From NCBI GenBank assembly GCA_000293845.2, contig ALYF01000003.1, positions 248,001 through 312,000 of the forward strand: a stretch of 64,000 nucleotides of DNA. Direction: 5' to 3'. The DNA is from an alpha proteobacterium IMCC14465. Its GTDB lineage: Bacteria > Pseudomonadota > Alphaproteobacteria > RS24. Both the position numbers and the translations under genes were made by a program. Positions 19,365 through 28,093 of this stretch are shown piece by piece (position 1 is the first letter of the stretch; each line of letters opens with the position of its first letter). The notes beneath the pieces were generated by a model that was not told the origin of the DNA, made no database searches, and saw only the letters and a program-made list of their open reading frames with translations.

Positions 19365-19898
19365 TTACCTAAAATTAGGCTCTGTTCCAAGCCCGGTTTC
19401 CATTAAAATTGCATCTCTTTTCCCGTCAGGCCCTTGGTAATAATTTTTTCTAATGCCTGTGCGGATAAATCCAGCGCGGCGGTAAAGCCCTAAAGCGGCC
19501 TCACGGTCCGGTGCGACTTCAAGCAGCATCCGCGACGCGCCCTTTTCAAAAGCATAAAGCATCGCAGCCTTTAATAATGCCACGCCCCACCCTTTGCCAC
19601 GCTGGTCTGGCTGAATAGCAAAAGTCAGTATCTCAGCGACGTCAAAACTAATACGGGTCATGATGAACCCCGCAAAGAATTGATGCACACATACCCCATT
19701 CATGGCGAGCATCTCCGCCATAGCCTGAGCATCCCAGTTTTGTTCATAGGAACTGGTGAACCCGGCCTTGTGTATCTCCGCAAGAAACGCAGGGTCCGGT
19801 TGCGCAGGACAGTCTATCGCCTCTACCTCTGCTGTCGCCTGTACCCTTGCTGTCGCCTGTGCCCTTGATATGTCTTGCGCAGATTTGTCAGGTACCAT
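19365..19898 (-). CDS. rimI: Ribosomal protein S18-alanine N-acetyltransferase RimI (GNAT family)
   Basis: GNAT acetyltransferase acting on protein N termini. 177 residues, with the acetyl-CoA loop QPDQRGKGWGVALLKAAMLYA (about 107-127) and LEVAPDREAALGLYRRAGFIRTGIRKNYY, typical of RimI. The first 30 residues contain an Ala/Gln/Thr repeat (ARAQATARVQATAEVEA) from an 18-bp DNA duplication, longer than the family N terminus. The tsaB-rimI-fur order is conserved in alphaproteobacteria. Confidence 0.92.
   Translation of the reverse strand: MVPDKSAQDISRAQATARVQATAEVEAIDCPAQPDPAFLAEIHKAGFTSSYEQNWDAQAMAEMLAMNGVCVHQFFAGFIMTRISFDVAEILTFAIQPDQRGKGWGVALLKAAMLYAFEKGASRMLLEVAPDREAALGLYRRAGFIRTGIRKNYYQGPDGKRDAILMETGLGTEPNFR
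19831..19866. repeat. 18-bp in-frame tandem repeat in rimI
   Basis: Two 18-bp copies (gctgtcgcctgtaccctt and the same with one change) lie head to tail, with a degenerate third copy just before (19813-19830). They encode the repeated six-residue ARAQAT/ARVQAT stretch at the RimI N terminus. Confidence 0.9.
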
Positions 19899-19928
19899 TA
19901 TTTCTTCTTCGTCATGATGATGCCGTCC

Positions 19929-20663
19929 TTATTGACGCGTCAAAAAGCTGGTTTCATGCGGTAAGGCTGCATCCGGTGGACGCAAATATAACGGTTCCGG
20001 CGGCAAAGTGTTTTCCGGCAGGGCGTCTTGACGGGCAACCCATTCAGCAATGCGTCCGGCCTGTGGCCAGAAGGGTAAATCGGAACATACAATGTCATCT
20101 GCCCCTATTTGTGCGGCCAGAATTTCTGCCCCTGAACCGATAATGACAGGACGGTCAACACCGTCTTGCGCCGCAATTTTTTCACAAAGCATCTCAGGCA
20201 TGCAAACCATTGCTTCACTGATAGGTGCGCCCTGCGCATCAAAAATCTGGCTATAAAGCTCCCCGCGCCGCGCATCAATCGCAACAATATGGGGGCGGGC
20301 TTCATCATGCGCGCCCACCTCAAAACCTAACGCAAGCGCATGGGTCGTCGTGATGGAATATATCGGCAGGTGATGACTAACCCGAATGGCGCGCATCGCC
20401 GCCAGCCCCACACGAACACCGGCAAATGTTCCCGGCCCGATAGTGACACCCAGCCTGTCAACATCCTGAAGACCAACGCCAGTGGATGCGAGAATATCCT
20501 TAATCATGAGGGGAAGTTTTTCCGTATGCCCACGGCCTGTTTCTTCGAGGCGTTCAATTATGTCGCCATTCGTCAGCGCAAGCGCTACCGAACAAGCCCG
20601 TTGAGACGTGTCACACGCCAAAACAACAGGGCAATGCGGATAATCAGGCAAGAGTGCAGGCAT
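19929..20663 (-). CDS. tsaB: tRNA threonylcarbamoyladenosine biosynthesis protein TsaB
   Basis: Non-catalytic partner of TsaD in t6A37 synthesis, 244 residues from MPALLPDYP. ASKHA fold motifs: LACDTSQRACSVALAL at the N terminus, GRGHTEKLPLMIKDIL, and VTIGPGTFAGVRVGLAAMRAI. I chose ATG at 20663, which overlaps the end of the nitroreductase gene by 20 bp; the longer open frame to 20711 adds basic residues unlike the family. Lies upstream of rimI. Confidence 0.92.
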   Translation of the reverse strand: MPALLPDYPHCPVVLACDTSQRACSVALALTNGDIIERLEETGRGHTEKLPLMIKDILASTGVGLQDVDRLGVTIGPGTFAGVRVGLAAMRAIRVSHHLPIYSITTTHALALGFEVGAHDEARPHIVAIDARRGELYSQIFDAQGAPISEAMVCMPEMLCEKIAAQDGVDRPVIIGSGAEILAAQIGADDIVCSDLPFWPQAGRIAEWVARQDALPENTLPPEPLYLRPPDAALPHETSFLTRQ

Positions 20664-21240
20664 CCTCAAAAGCGAGGCGCGGCAAACGATCGAACACCGC
20701 CGACGGGTCACCCGTACCCAAATTACATAAGAAGTTCACTTTTATTGTGCTATTCGGGAAAAAGGTTTCCTCAACGCCCTTAGGGTCAAAGCCGGACATC
20801 GGCCCAACGTCAAGCCCCATGGCGCGTGCCGCAATCATTAAATATGCCCCTTGTAATGAACCATTCCGGAAGGCGGACTCGGCGGCAAAATTGTCATCAT
20901 TGCTGAACCACTCTCGCGCTTCAGGCAGATGCGGAAAAAGCTCAGGAATACGGTCATAAAATTTCACATCATGCCCGATAATCGCACACACAGCTGCGGA
21001 TTGCGTCTTCTCCTGATTGCCACCCATCAAATGCGGCAATAATTTGGCTTTGCCTTCCTCACTGCGGACAAAGACAACGCGCGCCGGAGAGCAATTGGCA
21101 CTGGTCGGGCCATATTTCCAAACATCATAAAGCGCTTTGAGCGTGTCGTCGCTTATCGGGGCATTTACATAAGCGTTTTGTGACCGCGCCTCACGGAATA
21201 ATAAATCCAATCCCTTATTATCGAGCATATTATCAGACAT
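20644..21240 (-). CDS. RutE/HadB-type nitroreductase family protein
   Basis: FMN-dependent oxidoreductase of the malonic semialdehyde reductase-like group, 198 residues. Seen are the N-terminal LFREARSQNAYVNAPISDDTLKALYDVWKYGPTSANC region (FMN-binding R-S and GPTSAN), then AAESAFRNGSLQGAYLMIAARAMGLDVGPMSGFD, and a C-terminal RLPRLAFED. No rut operon is nearby, so the physiological substrate is unknown. Placed between nfuA and tsaB on the same strand. Confidence 0.85.
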   Translation of the reverse strand: MSDNMLDNKGLDLLFREARSQNAYVNAPISDDTLKALYDVWKYGPTSANCSPARVVFVRSEEGKAKLLPHLMGGNQEKTQSAAVCAIIGHDVKFYDRIPELFPHLPEAREWFSNDDNFAAESAFRNGSLQGAYLMIAARAMGLDVGPMSGFDPKGVEETFFPNSTIKVNFLCNLGTGDPSAVFDRLPRLAFEDACTLA

Positions 21241-21255
21241 GATTGTTTCCTTCTA

Positions 21256-21288
21256 TTTAGCCTTCTTTTAGCCTTCTTTTAGCCTTCT
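21256..21288. repeat. 11-bp perfect tandem repeat, three copies, on the nfuA stop
   Basis: Three exact copies of tttagccttct. The first copy met in the direction of transcription contains the nfuA stop codon (21281-21279); the other two extend into the gap before the nitroreductase gene. Each copy carries a TAA on the minus strand, in successive frames. Confidence 0.95.
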
Positions 21289-21848
21289 GTGGCTCTTACT
21301 TCTGTTATTTCCGGAATAAAATGTTTGAGCAGGTTTTCAATACCATGCTTGAGGGTCGCCGTTGAGCTTGGGCAACCGGCACAGGCGCCGCGCATGGTTA
21401 GGGACACCACACCCTCCTCATAACCATGAAACACGATATCACCGCCATCTTGAGCCACAGCGGGGCGAACGCGGGTATCGAGCAATTGTTTGATGGTGGA
21501 CACAATCTCGGAGTCGCCTTCAGCGCCTTCATCATCTGCAGCACCATCTGTCGCAGATAGGGTCTGATTGATAACCGGTAGGCCGGTCAAAAAGAAATCC
21601 ATCAAAGCTGTTAAAAGAAGAGGCTTGAGTTGCTGCCAATCATCCTCAGATTTTGTTATCGTTATAAAATCCGAGCCGAGAAAAACACTGCTAACTTGTG
21701 GCACCTTGAAAAGTGTTTCGGCAAGCGGCGAAGCTTTTGCGCTTTCCGCATTCGGAAAGTCGGCAGGTGGCGCAGCACCCATAACGTCACGTCCGGGAAG
21801 AAATTTCAAGGTTGTTGGGTTAGGGGTTTCTTCAGTTTGTATAAACAA
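21279..21848 (-). CDS. nfuA: Fe-S cluster scaffold/carrier protein NfuA-like (NifU C-terminal domain)
   Basis: Iron-sulfur carrier, 189 residues. An Nfu N-terminal domain (FIQTEETPNPTTLKFLPG at residues 2-19) is joined by an acidic linker to the NifU-type domain with RPAVAQDGGDIVFHGYEEG and the cluster-binding MRGACAGCPSS (C156, C159). The start is TTG at 21848: GGAG lies six bases upstream and the resulting MFIQTE N terminus matches the family exactly. Another TTG at 21860 would add four lysine-rich residues. Confidence 0.94.
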   Translation of the reverse strand: MFIQTEETPNPTTLKFLPGRDVMGAAPPADFPNAESAKASPLAETLFKVPQVSSVFLGSDFITITKSEDDWQQLKPLLLTALMDFFLTGLPVINQTLSATDGAADDEGAEGDSEIVSTIKQLLDTRVRPAVAQDGGDIVFHGYEEGVVSLTMRGACAGCPSSTATLKHGIENLLKHFIPEITEVRATEG

Positions 21849-21916
21849 TTTTTTCTCCAAAAAATTCTGTATCGCCTTAGCGAGATAAATCTTATTTAGG
21901 CCAACTAGGCCACAGT

Positions 21917-22393
21917 TTAGGTAAGCGCGTCTATTTCTTCGTCACTTAATTCACCCGGCACAACGGTTACAGGGATATGAAACCCTGCCTTGCCCGTTGC
22001 CAATGCACCGACAAGTGGCCCCGGCCCTGCCGGATCAGTACCAGCCGCCAGCACCAGCGTCGAAATGGTCTTATCACTATTAATCAAATCCATGACCTGC
22101 TCAATACGATCACCCTCCATTATATGGGTCTCGGGGCGGCGTCCGGCAATTTTTTCTACCTCAGCAGAAAGCTCAGCGAGTATTAACTCAGCATTTTCTT
22201 TCGCCTCTTCTTTCATCAGCGTTTCCACACCCAGCCAATGTTCAAAGCCGCCAGGCTCAAGCACTACCAAAAGTGCAAGCTGACCGCCATTGCCATGCGC
22301 CCGCCGTTCAGCCCAGCGCAAGGCCGCGCGGGACTCGGGCGTGCCGTCAACAACAACTAGAAATTTTCTCGGTAAATGTGCGTCTTCATACAT
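21917..22393 (-). CDS. Universal stress protein family protein
   Basis: Cytosolic UspA-fold protein, 158 residues. Hallmarks are the N-terminal KFLVVVDGTPESRAALRWA strand-loop-helix and the C-terminal LVLAAGTDPAG...VTVVPGELSDEEIDALT region, partly matching the ATP-binding G-2x-G-9x-G pattern. Encoded between trpS and nfuA. Function beyond the family fold is unknown. Confidence 0.85.
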   Translation of the reverse strand: MYEDAHLPRKFLVVVDGTPESRAALRWAERRAHGNGGQLALLVVLEPGGFEHWLGVETLMKEEAKENAELILAELSAEVEKIAGRRPETHIMEGDRIEQVMDLINSDKTISTLVLAAGTDPAGPGPLVGALATGKAGFHIPVTVVPGELSDEEIDALT

Positions 22394-22472
22394 AATGGTA
22401 AACTGCCTTATCTCAAATGATGCGGCAAGTGCTGTTTTGTTCTTGTAATTGGTAGCATTTATTTAAACGGGC

Positions 22473-23492
22473 TTACGCAGAAAAGCCAACCATTTCCTTC
22501 ACCTGCGTCAAGATAGGTTGCGCAATCGCATCGGCGCGCGCCGCGCCGTCGGCAAGCACCGCCTCCAGATGATCCTGTGCATTAAGTAAGCGGGTCATTT
22601 CCGCACCTATCGGCGCCAGCACGTCAACAGCCAAGTCAGCCAGAGCCGGTTTGAAATCGGAGAATTGCTTGCCGCCATATTCAGCCAGAACAGTTTCGAC
22701 ATCCTGACCGGAAAGGGCGGCAAAAATACCCACAAGATTCATCGCCTCTGGACGTCCCTCAAGCCCAGCCTTATCGCTTGGAAGTGCATCAGGGTCGGTC
22801 TTTGCTTTCCTAATTTTTTTGACAATCTCGTCCGCGTCATCCGTCAATGTAATACGGGACATTTCGGAAGGTTCGGATTTCGACATTTTGCGGGACCCAT
22901 CACGCAAGGACATTACGCGCGTCGCCGGACCGGTAATAACAGGCTCTGGCAGTGGGAAGAAAGGCGGCACATCCTCACCGAGATAATCATGGTTAAATTT
23001 CTGGGCAATATCACGCGCCAGTTCGAGATGCTGTTTCTGGTCATCACCTACCGGAACATGGGTCGCACGGTAAGCGAGAATATCCGCCGCCATAAGATTG
23101 GGATAAACATAAAGACCAACGGATGCATTTTCCCGGTTCTTACCAGCCTTTTCCTTGAACTGGGTCATCCGATTCAACCAGCCAATGCGTGACACACAAT
23201 TTAAAATCCAGCCTAATTCAGCATGAGCAGACACACGGCTTTGATTGAAAACAATGTGTTTCTCCGCATCCACACCGGCAGCTAGAAAAGCCGCAGTGAC
23301 TTCGTAAATATTCTGTTTCAATTCCTGGGGGTCTTGCCAAACTGTAATGGCATGCAAATCAACAACGCAGTAAATGCAGTCATGGCTGTCTTGCAGCGCG
23401 ACAAAGTTTTTTATAGCGCCGAGATAATTTCCGAGATGCAGATTGCCTGTTGGCTGAACACCCGAAAAGACCCGTGGATGGAAATCAGTCAT
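22473..23492 (-). CDS. trpS: Tryptophanyl-tRNA synthetase
   Basis: Class I aminoacyl-tRNA synthetase charging tRNA-Trp. 339 residues. HIGH-like motif in [20 protein letters not shown] (about 10-30), VDLHAITVW, the [33 protein letters not shown] segment, and KMSKS in [12 protein letters not shown]. Length is normal for bacterial TrpRS. It lies 9 bp after murJ; murJ-trpS-usp-nfuA is the usual alphaproteobacterial order. Confidence 0.97.
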   Translation of the reverse strand: MTDFHPRVFSGVQPTGNLHLGNYLGAIKNFVALQDSHDCIYCVVDLHAITVWQDPQELKQNIYEVTAAFLAAGVDAEKHIVFNQSRVSAHAELGWILNCVSRIGWLNRMTQFKEKAGKNRENASVGLYVYPNLMAADILAYRATHVPVGDDQKQHLELARDIAQKFNHDYLGEDVPPFFPLPEPVITGPATRVMSLRDGSRKMSKSEPSEMSRITLTDDADEIVKKIRKAKTDPDALPSDKAGLEGRPEAMNLVGIFAALSGQDVETVLAEYGGKQFSDFKPALADLAVDVLAPIGAEMTRLLNAQDHLEAVLADGAARADAIAQPILTQVKEMVGFSA

Positions 23493-23501
23493 TTAATCAT
23501 C

Positions 23502-25118
23502 CTATTCATTCTCATCAGCCTTATCACTTAATGTGTCGGATTTGGCAAGCCGTTCAGCGCGGGTAGAGGATCTAAAATAACGCATCACATCTTTACCAAA
23601 AGCTCCCGTCAAAAGACCGGACAGCGTAAAAATCATGATGCCGGCAATTATATGCACGCCCAACCAAAACACGAGGGAAAGTGACGCCGAGGCGGCCTGA
23701 TTGGTCGCATCTTCTGACGGCATAAAGGGAGACAGGAAAAGGGCAGCGCCCATTAAGGCGGCGGAAAATAAAATGGCCAATGTTCCCGTTACTAATGCTT
23801 TATCAGGTCGCCACCCGCTTATGAGTAAATGCACAGTCATCGCGATTAATGTCAGCCAGCCCGCAATACTTGTCGCCGCCGCAATCGCGACATGCCCATA
23901 AATGGGGAAGAATGTCAGGCTGATAGCGATATTCGCCACCACACCAAGCGCGCCATAAATAAACGGATTAAGCGTATCCTCCCGCGCAAAGAAACTCGGC
24001 TGAAGCACTTTGACACCAATAAAAGCGGGGAGGCCAGGCGCAAACGCCATAAGCGCCACGCCCGCAGCCGCCGTGTCCGCCGCCGTAAACGCGCCGCGTT
24101 GAAATAAAACAGCCATGACCGGACCGGCAAGCAAATATAGTCCTACGGCACATGGAAGAGAAAACAACAAGGCAATTTGTAAGCTGCGGTTCTGGCTATT
24201 GCGCGCGCCGACTTCATCTCCGGCTCTTAACCGCCGTGCCAAATCGGGCAGCAGAGCCACTGAAAGCGCAATACCGATGACCCCGAGAGGCAGTTGATAT
24301 AGCCTATCAGCATAATAGAGCCATGACGCGGCGCCATTTTGAGCAGAGGCGATATTCGTTCCGACCAGTAAATTTATCTGCCCCACGCCCGCCGCAAGCA
24401 AACCCGGCACACCGAGCGTCAAAACCCTTTTGACACCCTTCGTCAGGCGCGGGCGTTGCAACCCAATGCCCAGGCCAGCGCGTTGAACAGCATACCAGAC
24501 CATCAAAAATTGCACCGCACCCGCAATTGCCACGCCCCAAATTAAAGATGCGAGACTGTCACGACCCGTCATCGCCGCCAGCACAAGCGCGCCAATCAGC
24601 ACCACATTGAGCAGAACGGGCGCAAAAGCCGCAACAGCAAATCGACCTGAGGCATTCAACATCGCCGCATAAAGCGACAAGAGCGACATAAAAATAAGAT
24701 AAGGAAATGTGATGCGCGAATAGGTGACCGCCAAATCAAATTTTTCCGGCGTCGCCCGAAACCCGCCAGCCAGCGCATCAACCAGATAGGGCATATACCA
24801 TTCGGCAATTAGGGTAAAAACCAGCAACCCGGCAAGCAATACCGCCAGCACTTCCGCAGACAGTTTGCGCGCGGCATCGACGCCATCAGCCTCCATACTC
24901 TTGGCAAAAACAGGCACAAAGGCAGCGTTAAATGCCCCTTCAGCAAAGAGCCGTCGGAACAGATTGGGCAATCTGAAAGCGACAACAAAAATATCCGCCA
25001 GAGGCCCCGCGCCCAAAGAGGCCGCAATCATAACATCGCGTAAAAATCCGAGAATACGACTCATCAGCGTCGCCGCGCCGGTGGTGGCGGCTGCCCTGAT
25101 TATGGAAAACCGCTTCAT
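23502..25118 (-). CDS. murJ: Lipid II flippase MurJ
   Basis: Polytopic inner-membrane protein moving lipid II outward for peptidoglycan synthesis. 538 residues, nearly all hydrophobic segments. Conserved N terminus KRFSIIRAAATTGAATLMSRILGFLRDVMIAASLGAGPLADIFVVAFRLPNLFRRLFAEGAFNAAFVPVF, an extended match to MviN/MurJ. ATG at 25118 overlaps the glnD stop by one base (TGATG); a TTG one codon upstream is also possible. Confidence 0.96.
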   Translation of the reverse strand: MKRFSIIRAAATTGAATLMSRILGFLRDVMIAASLGAGPLADIFVVAFRLPNLFRRLFAEGAFNAAFVPVFAKSMEADGVDAARKLSAEVLAVLLAGLLVFTLIAEWYMPYLVDALAGGFRATPEKFDLAVTYSRITFPYLIFMSLLSLYAAMLNASGRFAVAAFAPVLLNVVLIGALVLAAMTGRDSLASLIWGVAIAGAVQFLMVWYAVQRAGLGIGLQRPRLTKGVKRVLTLGVPGLLAAGVGQINLLVGTNIASAQNGAASWLYYADRLYQLPLGVIGIALSVALLPDLARRLRAGDEVGARNSQNRSLQIALLFSLPCAVGLYLLAGPVMAVLFQRGAFTAADTAAAGVALMAFAPGLPAFIGVKVLQPSFFAREDTLNPFIYGALGVVANIAISLTFFPIYGHVAIAAATSIAGWLTLIAMTVHLLISGWRPDKALVTGTLAILFSAALMGAALFLSPFMPSEDATNQAASASLSLVFWLGVHIIAGIMIFTLSGLLTGAFGKDVMRYFRSSTRAERLAKSDTLSDKADENE

Positions 25119-28003
25119 CAAGCCGCTTTGCTTCCCTGTTTGGCTTGTTTGGATTGTTTGGCCTGTTTAGCCTGCTTTGAAGGCTTCGTTGGTATGGGCT
25201 TGTCCTGATTGGTAAGCACCATCTGCAAGCTATCCATGATGGCCGTCAGCTTTGACTTACGCGTGACTTTTTCCCCCGTCAGATCTTGCACATAAAACAC
25301 ATCCACGGCTCTTTCCCCAAAGGTGACAGCCCGCGCCGACACAATCGTCACATTAAGGTTAAATAATGTTTTGGCGAGCGCATAAAGCAGGCCAGGGCGG
25401 TCAAGCCCACTCACCTCAATCACAGTGGAGTGGCTGGACACATCATTATCAATCATCACATTATTAACCAGCTTGAACGCATTGACCCGCCGCGAGAAAG
25501 GCGCATCAGCCAGCCTATCAGGGGGTAAAATGTCACCCCGCAATACGCTTTCAATGGTGGAGATAAGCCTTTTAACCCGTTCCTTATCGGGGAAATTTTC
25601 ACGCGCGGGCTCTTGCAGGCGCAACACATCAAGCGCCATGCCATCCCGCGTAATGGCAAGCTTGGCATCTACAATTGTCAGACCAGCCACCGCACAAGCG
25701 CCAGATAGCCTGGAAAAAAGCCCCGGATGGTCAGGACAGGTGAAGTTTAACTCCAGCACATCTTGTTTTTTGTCTTCCGTGACATCAATCTGAAAACCAT
25801 GACCGTCAAAAGAAGACAGCAAAGCCGCATGTTTGATTTTGGTCTCAATGTCGTAACTCAACCAATAGGCATCATGATGACGGGCAATATATTTCTTGCA
25901 CTTAGCCTCCGACCAATCGGGCATATTCACCTGCAACACATCCAGAAATTCCTTCTGGGCATTGGCGACCCGCAATGGTCGATTGGCGTGACTGGCTGAA
26001 CCGACCAACATGGCTTCAGCCTCAAAATATAGCTCACGCAAAAGCTGGCCTTTCCAGCCGTTCCAAACACCCGGCCCGACAGCACGAATATCCACAACAG
26101 TAAGCACTAATAAATGACGCAATCTTTCAAGCGTCTGAACACTTGCAACAAAATCCTCAATCGTTTGTGGATCTGTCAGGTCGCGTCGTTGTGCCGTATC
26201 GCTCATCACCAAATGATATTCCACCAACCATTCAACCAGTTCGGTTTCATTTTTGGTCAAACTAAGGCGCGGCCCAAGCCGACGGGCAATGCGCGCGCCA
26301 GCAAGCGAATGATCCTCCGGGCGGCCTTTGGCAATGTCATGGAGCAAGACCGCCAGATAAATCACCTTACGATTAATATTCTGCGTCATCAGCCGATGTG
26401 CCAAGGGATGATCATCTTCCAACTCACCGCGCTCAAGCTCAGACAAAATGCCAATCGCTCTGAGCAAATGCTCATCAGCTGTATAATGGTGATACATATT
26501 GAATTGCATCATGGCGACAATCCGCCCGAAATCCGGAAGCAATTTGCCCAGCACCCCCGCCTCATTCATGCGCCGCAAAATCCGCTCAGGGTGATTGCGC
26601 GATGTCAAAATTTCCAGAAACAGCTTGTTAGCCTCCGGGTGCTCGCGCAAATTCTTATCAATAAGATGCCTTGACCGCGTCACCTCTCTGAGCGTGTCGG
26701 GGTGTATCAACAGCTTATAATCATTGGCGAGCTTAAACATGCGGATAAGATTAACAGGATTTTTCCGAAACACATCCGAACGGACCATGGTGAGACGTTG
26801 ACCAGATATTGTGAACCCATGCACCTGTTTTTGACGCTGGAAAAGCGCTGGCAGGCGCGCGAGGCGACCCGGCTTGGTTTGCTCCGCTTCAAGGCGCGCA
26901 CAAAAAATTCGCGTTAAATCGCCGACATCTTTTGCAATCAAAAAATACTGGCGCATAAAGCGTTCGACCTTATTAAGGCCGCTTGTGGATTTGAAACCCA
27001 TCGCCTCTGCCATTGCGGTTTGATTGTCAAAGCCCAGACGTTCCTCGGCGCGACCGGTCAGAAAATGTAAATGACTTCTGACGGCCCATAAAAAATTGTC
27101 GCAGCGTTTAAACAGATTAAGCTCATCACGCGAGAGAAACCCGCAATCGACAAGCTCGTCCACCGTATCAACGGCATAGCAATATTTGGCAATCCAAAAT
27201 AACGTATTCAAATCGCGCAAACCGCCCTTACCTTCTTTCACATTCGGCTCGACCAGATAACGACTCTCACCGCTTCTTTTATGGCGGAGATCACGCTCAT
27301 CCAGCTTGGCTTTAACAAAATTTCGCGCCGAACCGCTCAGAATTTTACTGGCAAATTTTTGCCGGAATTTGAGAAACAAATCCTCATTACCCGTCAGAAA
27401 ACGAGACTCGAGCATCGCCGTGCGGATGGTCATATCCTCTTTCGCGTGGACAATACAATCCTCGACGTCGCGGGTCGCGTGACCAACCTTAAGCCCCATA
27501 TCCCAAAGCATATATAAAATAAATTCTACAAGCTCCAGAGAGGACTTGTCTTGGTTATTGCCTGAGTTTTTACCTGAATTTTTACCTAGATTTTTATTCT
27601 GGTCTTTAGGCGTGATGAATAGCAAATCAATGTCCGACCCAGGTGCGAGACGCCCCCGCCCATAACCACCAACCGCGACTATGGAACAGGATATGGGCTG
27701 ACCGTCTTGACCGGTAAGCAGATTATTCCCAAAACGTGCCAGCTCGACAATAATATTATCCATAAGGGAGCTGATGACCTCGGCGCATTTGCCGCCACGA
27801 TAATCCCGATTAAGCAGGTTTTTATGCGCACGTTTATGGCCTTTTGAGAGGGTTTTTTTAAGCATCTCAAGTGCCTCAGCGCGTGCTGGGCTCCCAGCCT
27901 CATAAGGCACACCCACATGCGCGTCTGCAATTTTATCAAATGCTTTGCGAATTTTCTCAGCCGTATAAGGCTTTTTTAACTTTTTTGACTGTTTATTTCC
28001 CAT
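25118..28003 (-). CDS. glnD: Bifunctional uridylyltransferase/uridylyl-removing enzyme GlnD
   Basis: Nitrogen sensor that uridylylates and deuridylylates PII. 961 residues from MGNKQSKK. The nucleotidyltransferase domain has GGYGRGRLAPGSDIDLLF (about 107-124), the HD domain has LHDIAKGRPEDHSLAGARIA, and two ACT domains follow (about 745-820 and 855-930). A KNSGKNSGNNQ insert just after the nucleotidyltransferase motif comes from a 12-bp DNA repeat. The C terminus is a KQAK repeat. ATG at 28003 is preferred; an in-frame ATG at 28057 adds 18 hydrophobic residues unlike the family. Confidence 0.95.
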   Translation of the reverse strand: MGNKQSKKLKKPYTAEKIRKAFDKIADAHVGVPYEAGSPARAEALEMLKKTLSKGHKRAHKNLLNRDYRGGKCAEVISSLMDNIIVELARFGNNLLTGQDGQPISCSIVAVGGYGRGRLAPGSDIDLLFITPKDQNKNLGKNSGKNSGNNQDKSSLELVEFILYMLWDMGLKVGHATRDVEDCIVHAKEDMTIRTAMLESRFLTGNEDLFLKFRQKFASKILSGSARNFVKAKLDERDLRHKRSGESRYLVEPNVKEGKGGLRDLNTLFWIAKYCYAVDTVDELVDCGFLSRDELNLFKRCDNFLWAVRSHLHFLTGRAEERLGFDNQTAMAEAMGFKSTSGLNKVERFMRQYFLIAKDVGDLTRIFCARLEAEQTKPGRLARLPALFQRQKQVHGFTISGQRLTMVRSDVFRKNPVNLIRMFKLANDYKLLIHPDTLREVTRSRHLIDKNLREHPEANKLFLEILTSRNHPERILRRMNEAGVLGKLLPDFGRIVAMMQFNMYHHYTADEHLLRAIGILSELERGELEDDHPLAHRLMTQNINRKVIYLAVLLHDIAKGRPEDHSLAGARIARRLGPRLSLTKNETELVEWLVEYHLVMSDTAQRRDLTDPQTIEDFVASVQTLERLRHLLVLTVVDIRAVGPGVWNGWKGQLLRELYFEAEAMLVGSASHANRPLRVANAQKEFLDVLQVNMPDWSEAKCKKYIARHHDAYWLSYDIETKIKHAALLSSFDGHGFQIDVTEDKKQDVLELNFTCPDHPGLFSRLSGACAVAGLTIVDAKLAITRDGMALDVLRLQEPARENFPDKERVKRLISTIESVLRGDILPPDRLADAPFSRRVNAFKLVNNVMIDNDVSSHSTVIEVSGLDRPGLLYALAKTLFNLNVTIVSARAVTFGERAVDVFYVQDLTGEKVTRKSKLTAIMDSLQMVLTNQDKPIPTKPSKQAKQAKQSKQAKQGSKAA
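25138..25173. repeat. 9-bp tandem repeat at the glnD 3' end
   Basis: Four 9-bp units of the form gtttggc(c/t)t encode the KQAKQSKQAKQ tail of GlnD. The units differ by one or two bases and keep the frame. Confidence 0.85.
27561..27596. repeat. 12-bp in-frame tandem repeat in glnD
   Basis: Three units (cctgagttttta, cctgaattttta, cctagattttta) encode the KNSG/KNLG repeats inserted right after the nucleotidyltransferase aspartates of GlnD. Confidence 0.9.
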
Positions 28004-28093
28004 AAGCCCGTTCACCCAAACCTCGACACTTATTTTCAAATAAGCGCCCCTATACATAATCCAGCATAAACCGGAAGCTGAAAATATGTACCA

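Noticed and set aside
20644-21240. Assignment of the nitroreductase as RutE of pyrimidine catabolism
   Set aside because: Family resemblance only; no other rut genes are in the neighbourhood.
26114-26674. 186-codon plus-strand frame opposite glnD
   Set aside because: Lies wholly inside the HD domain region of glnD on the other strand; a shadow frame.
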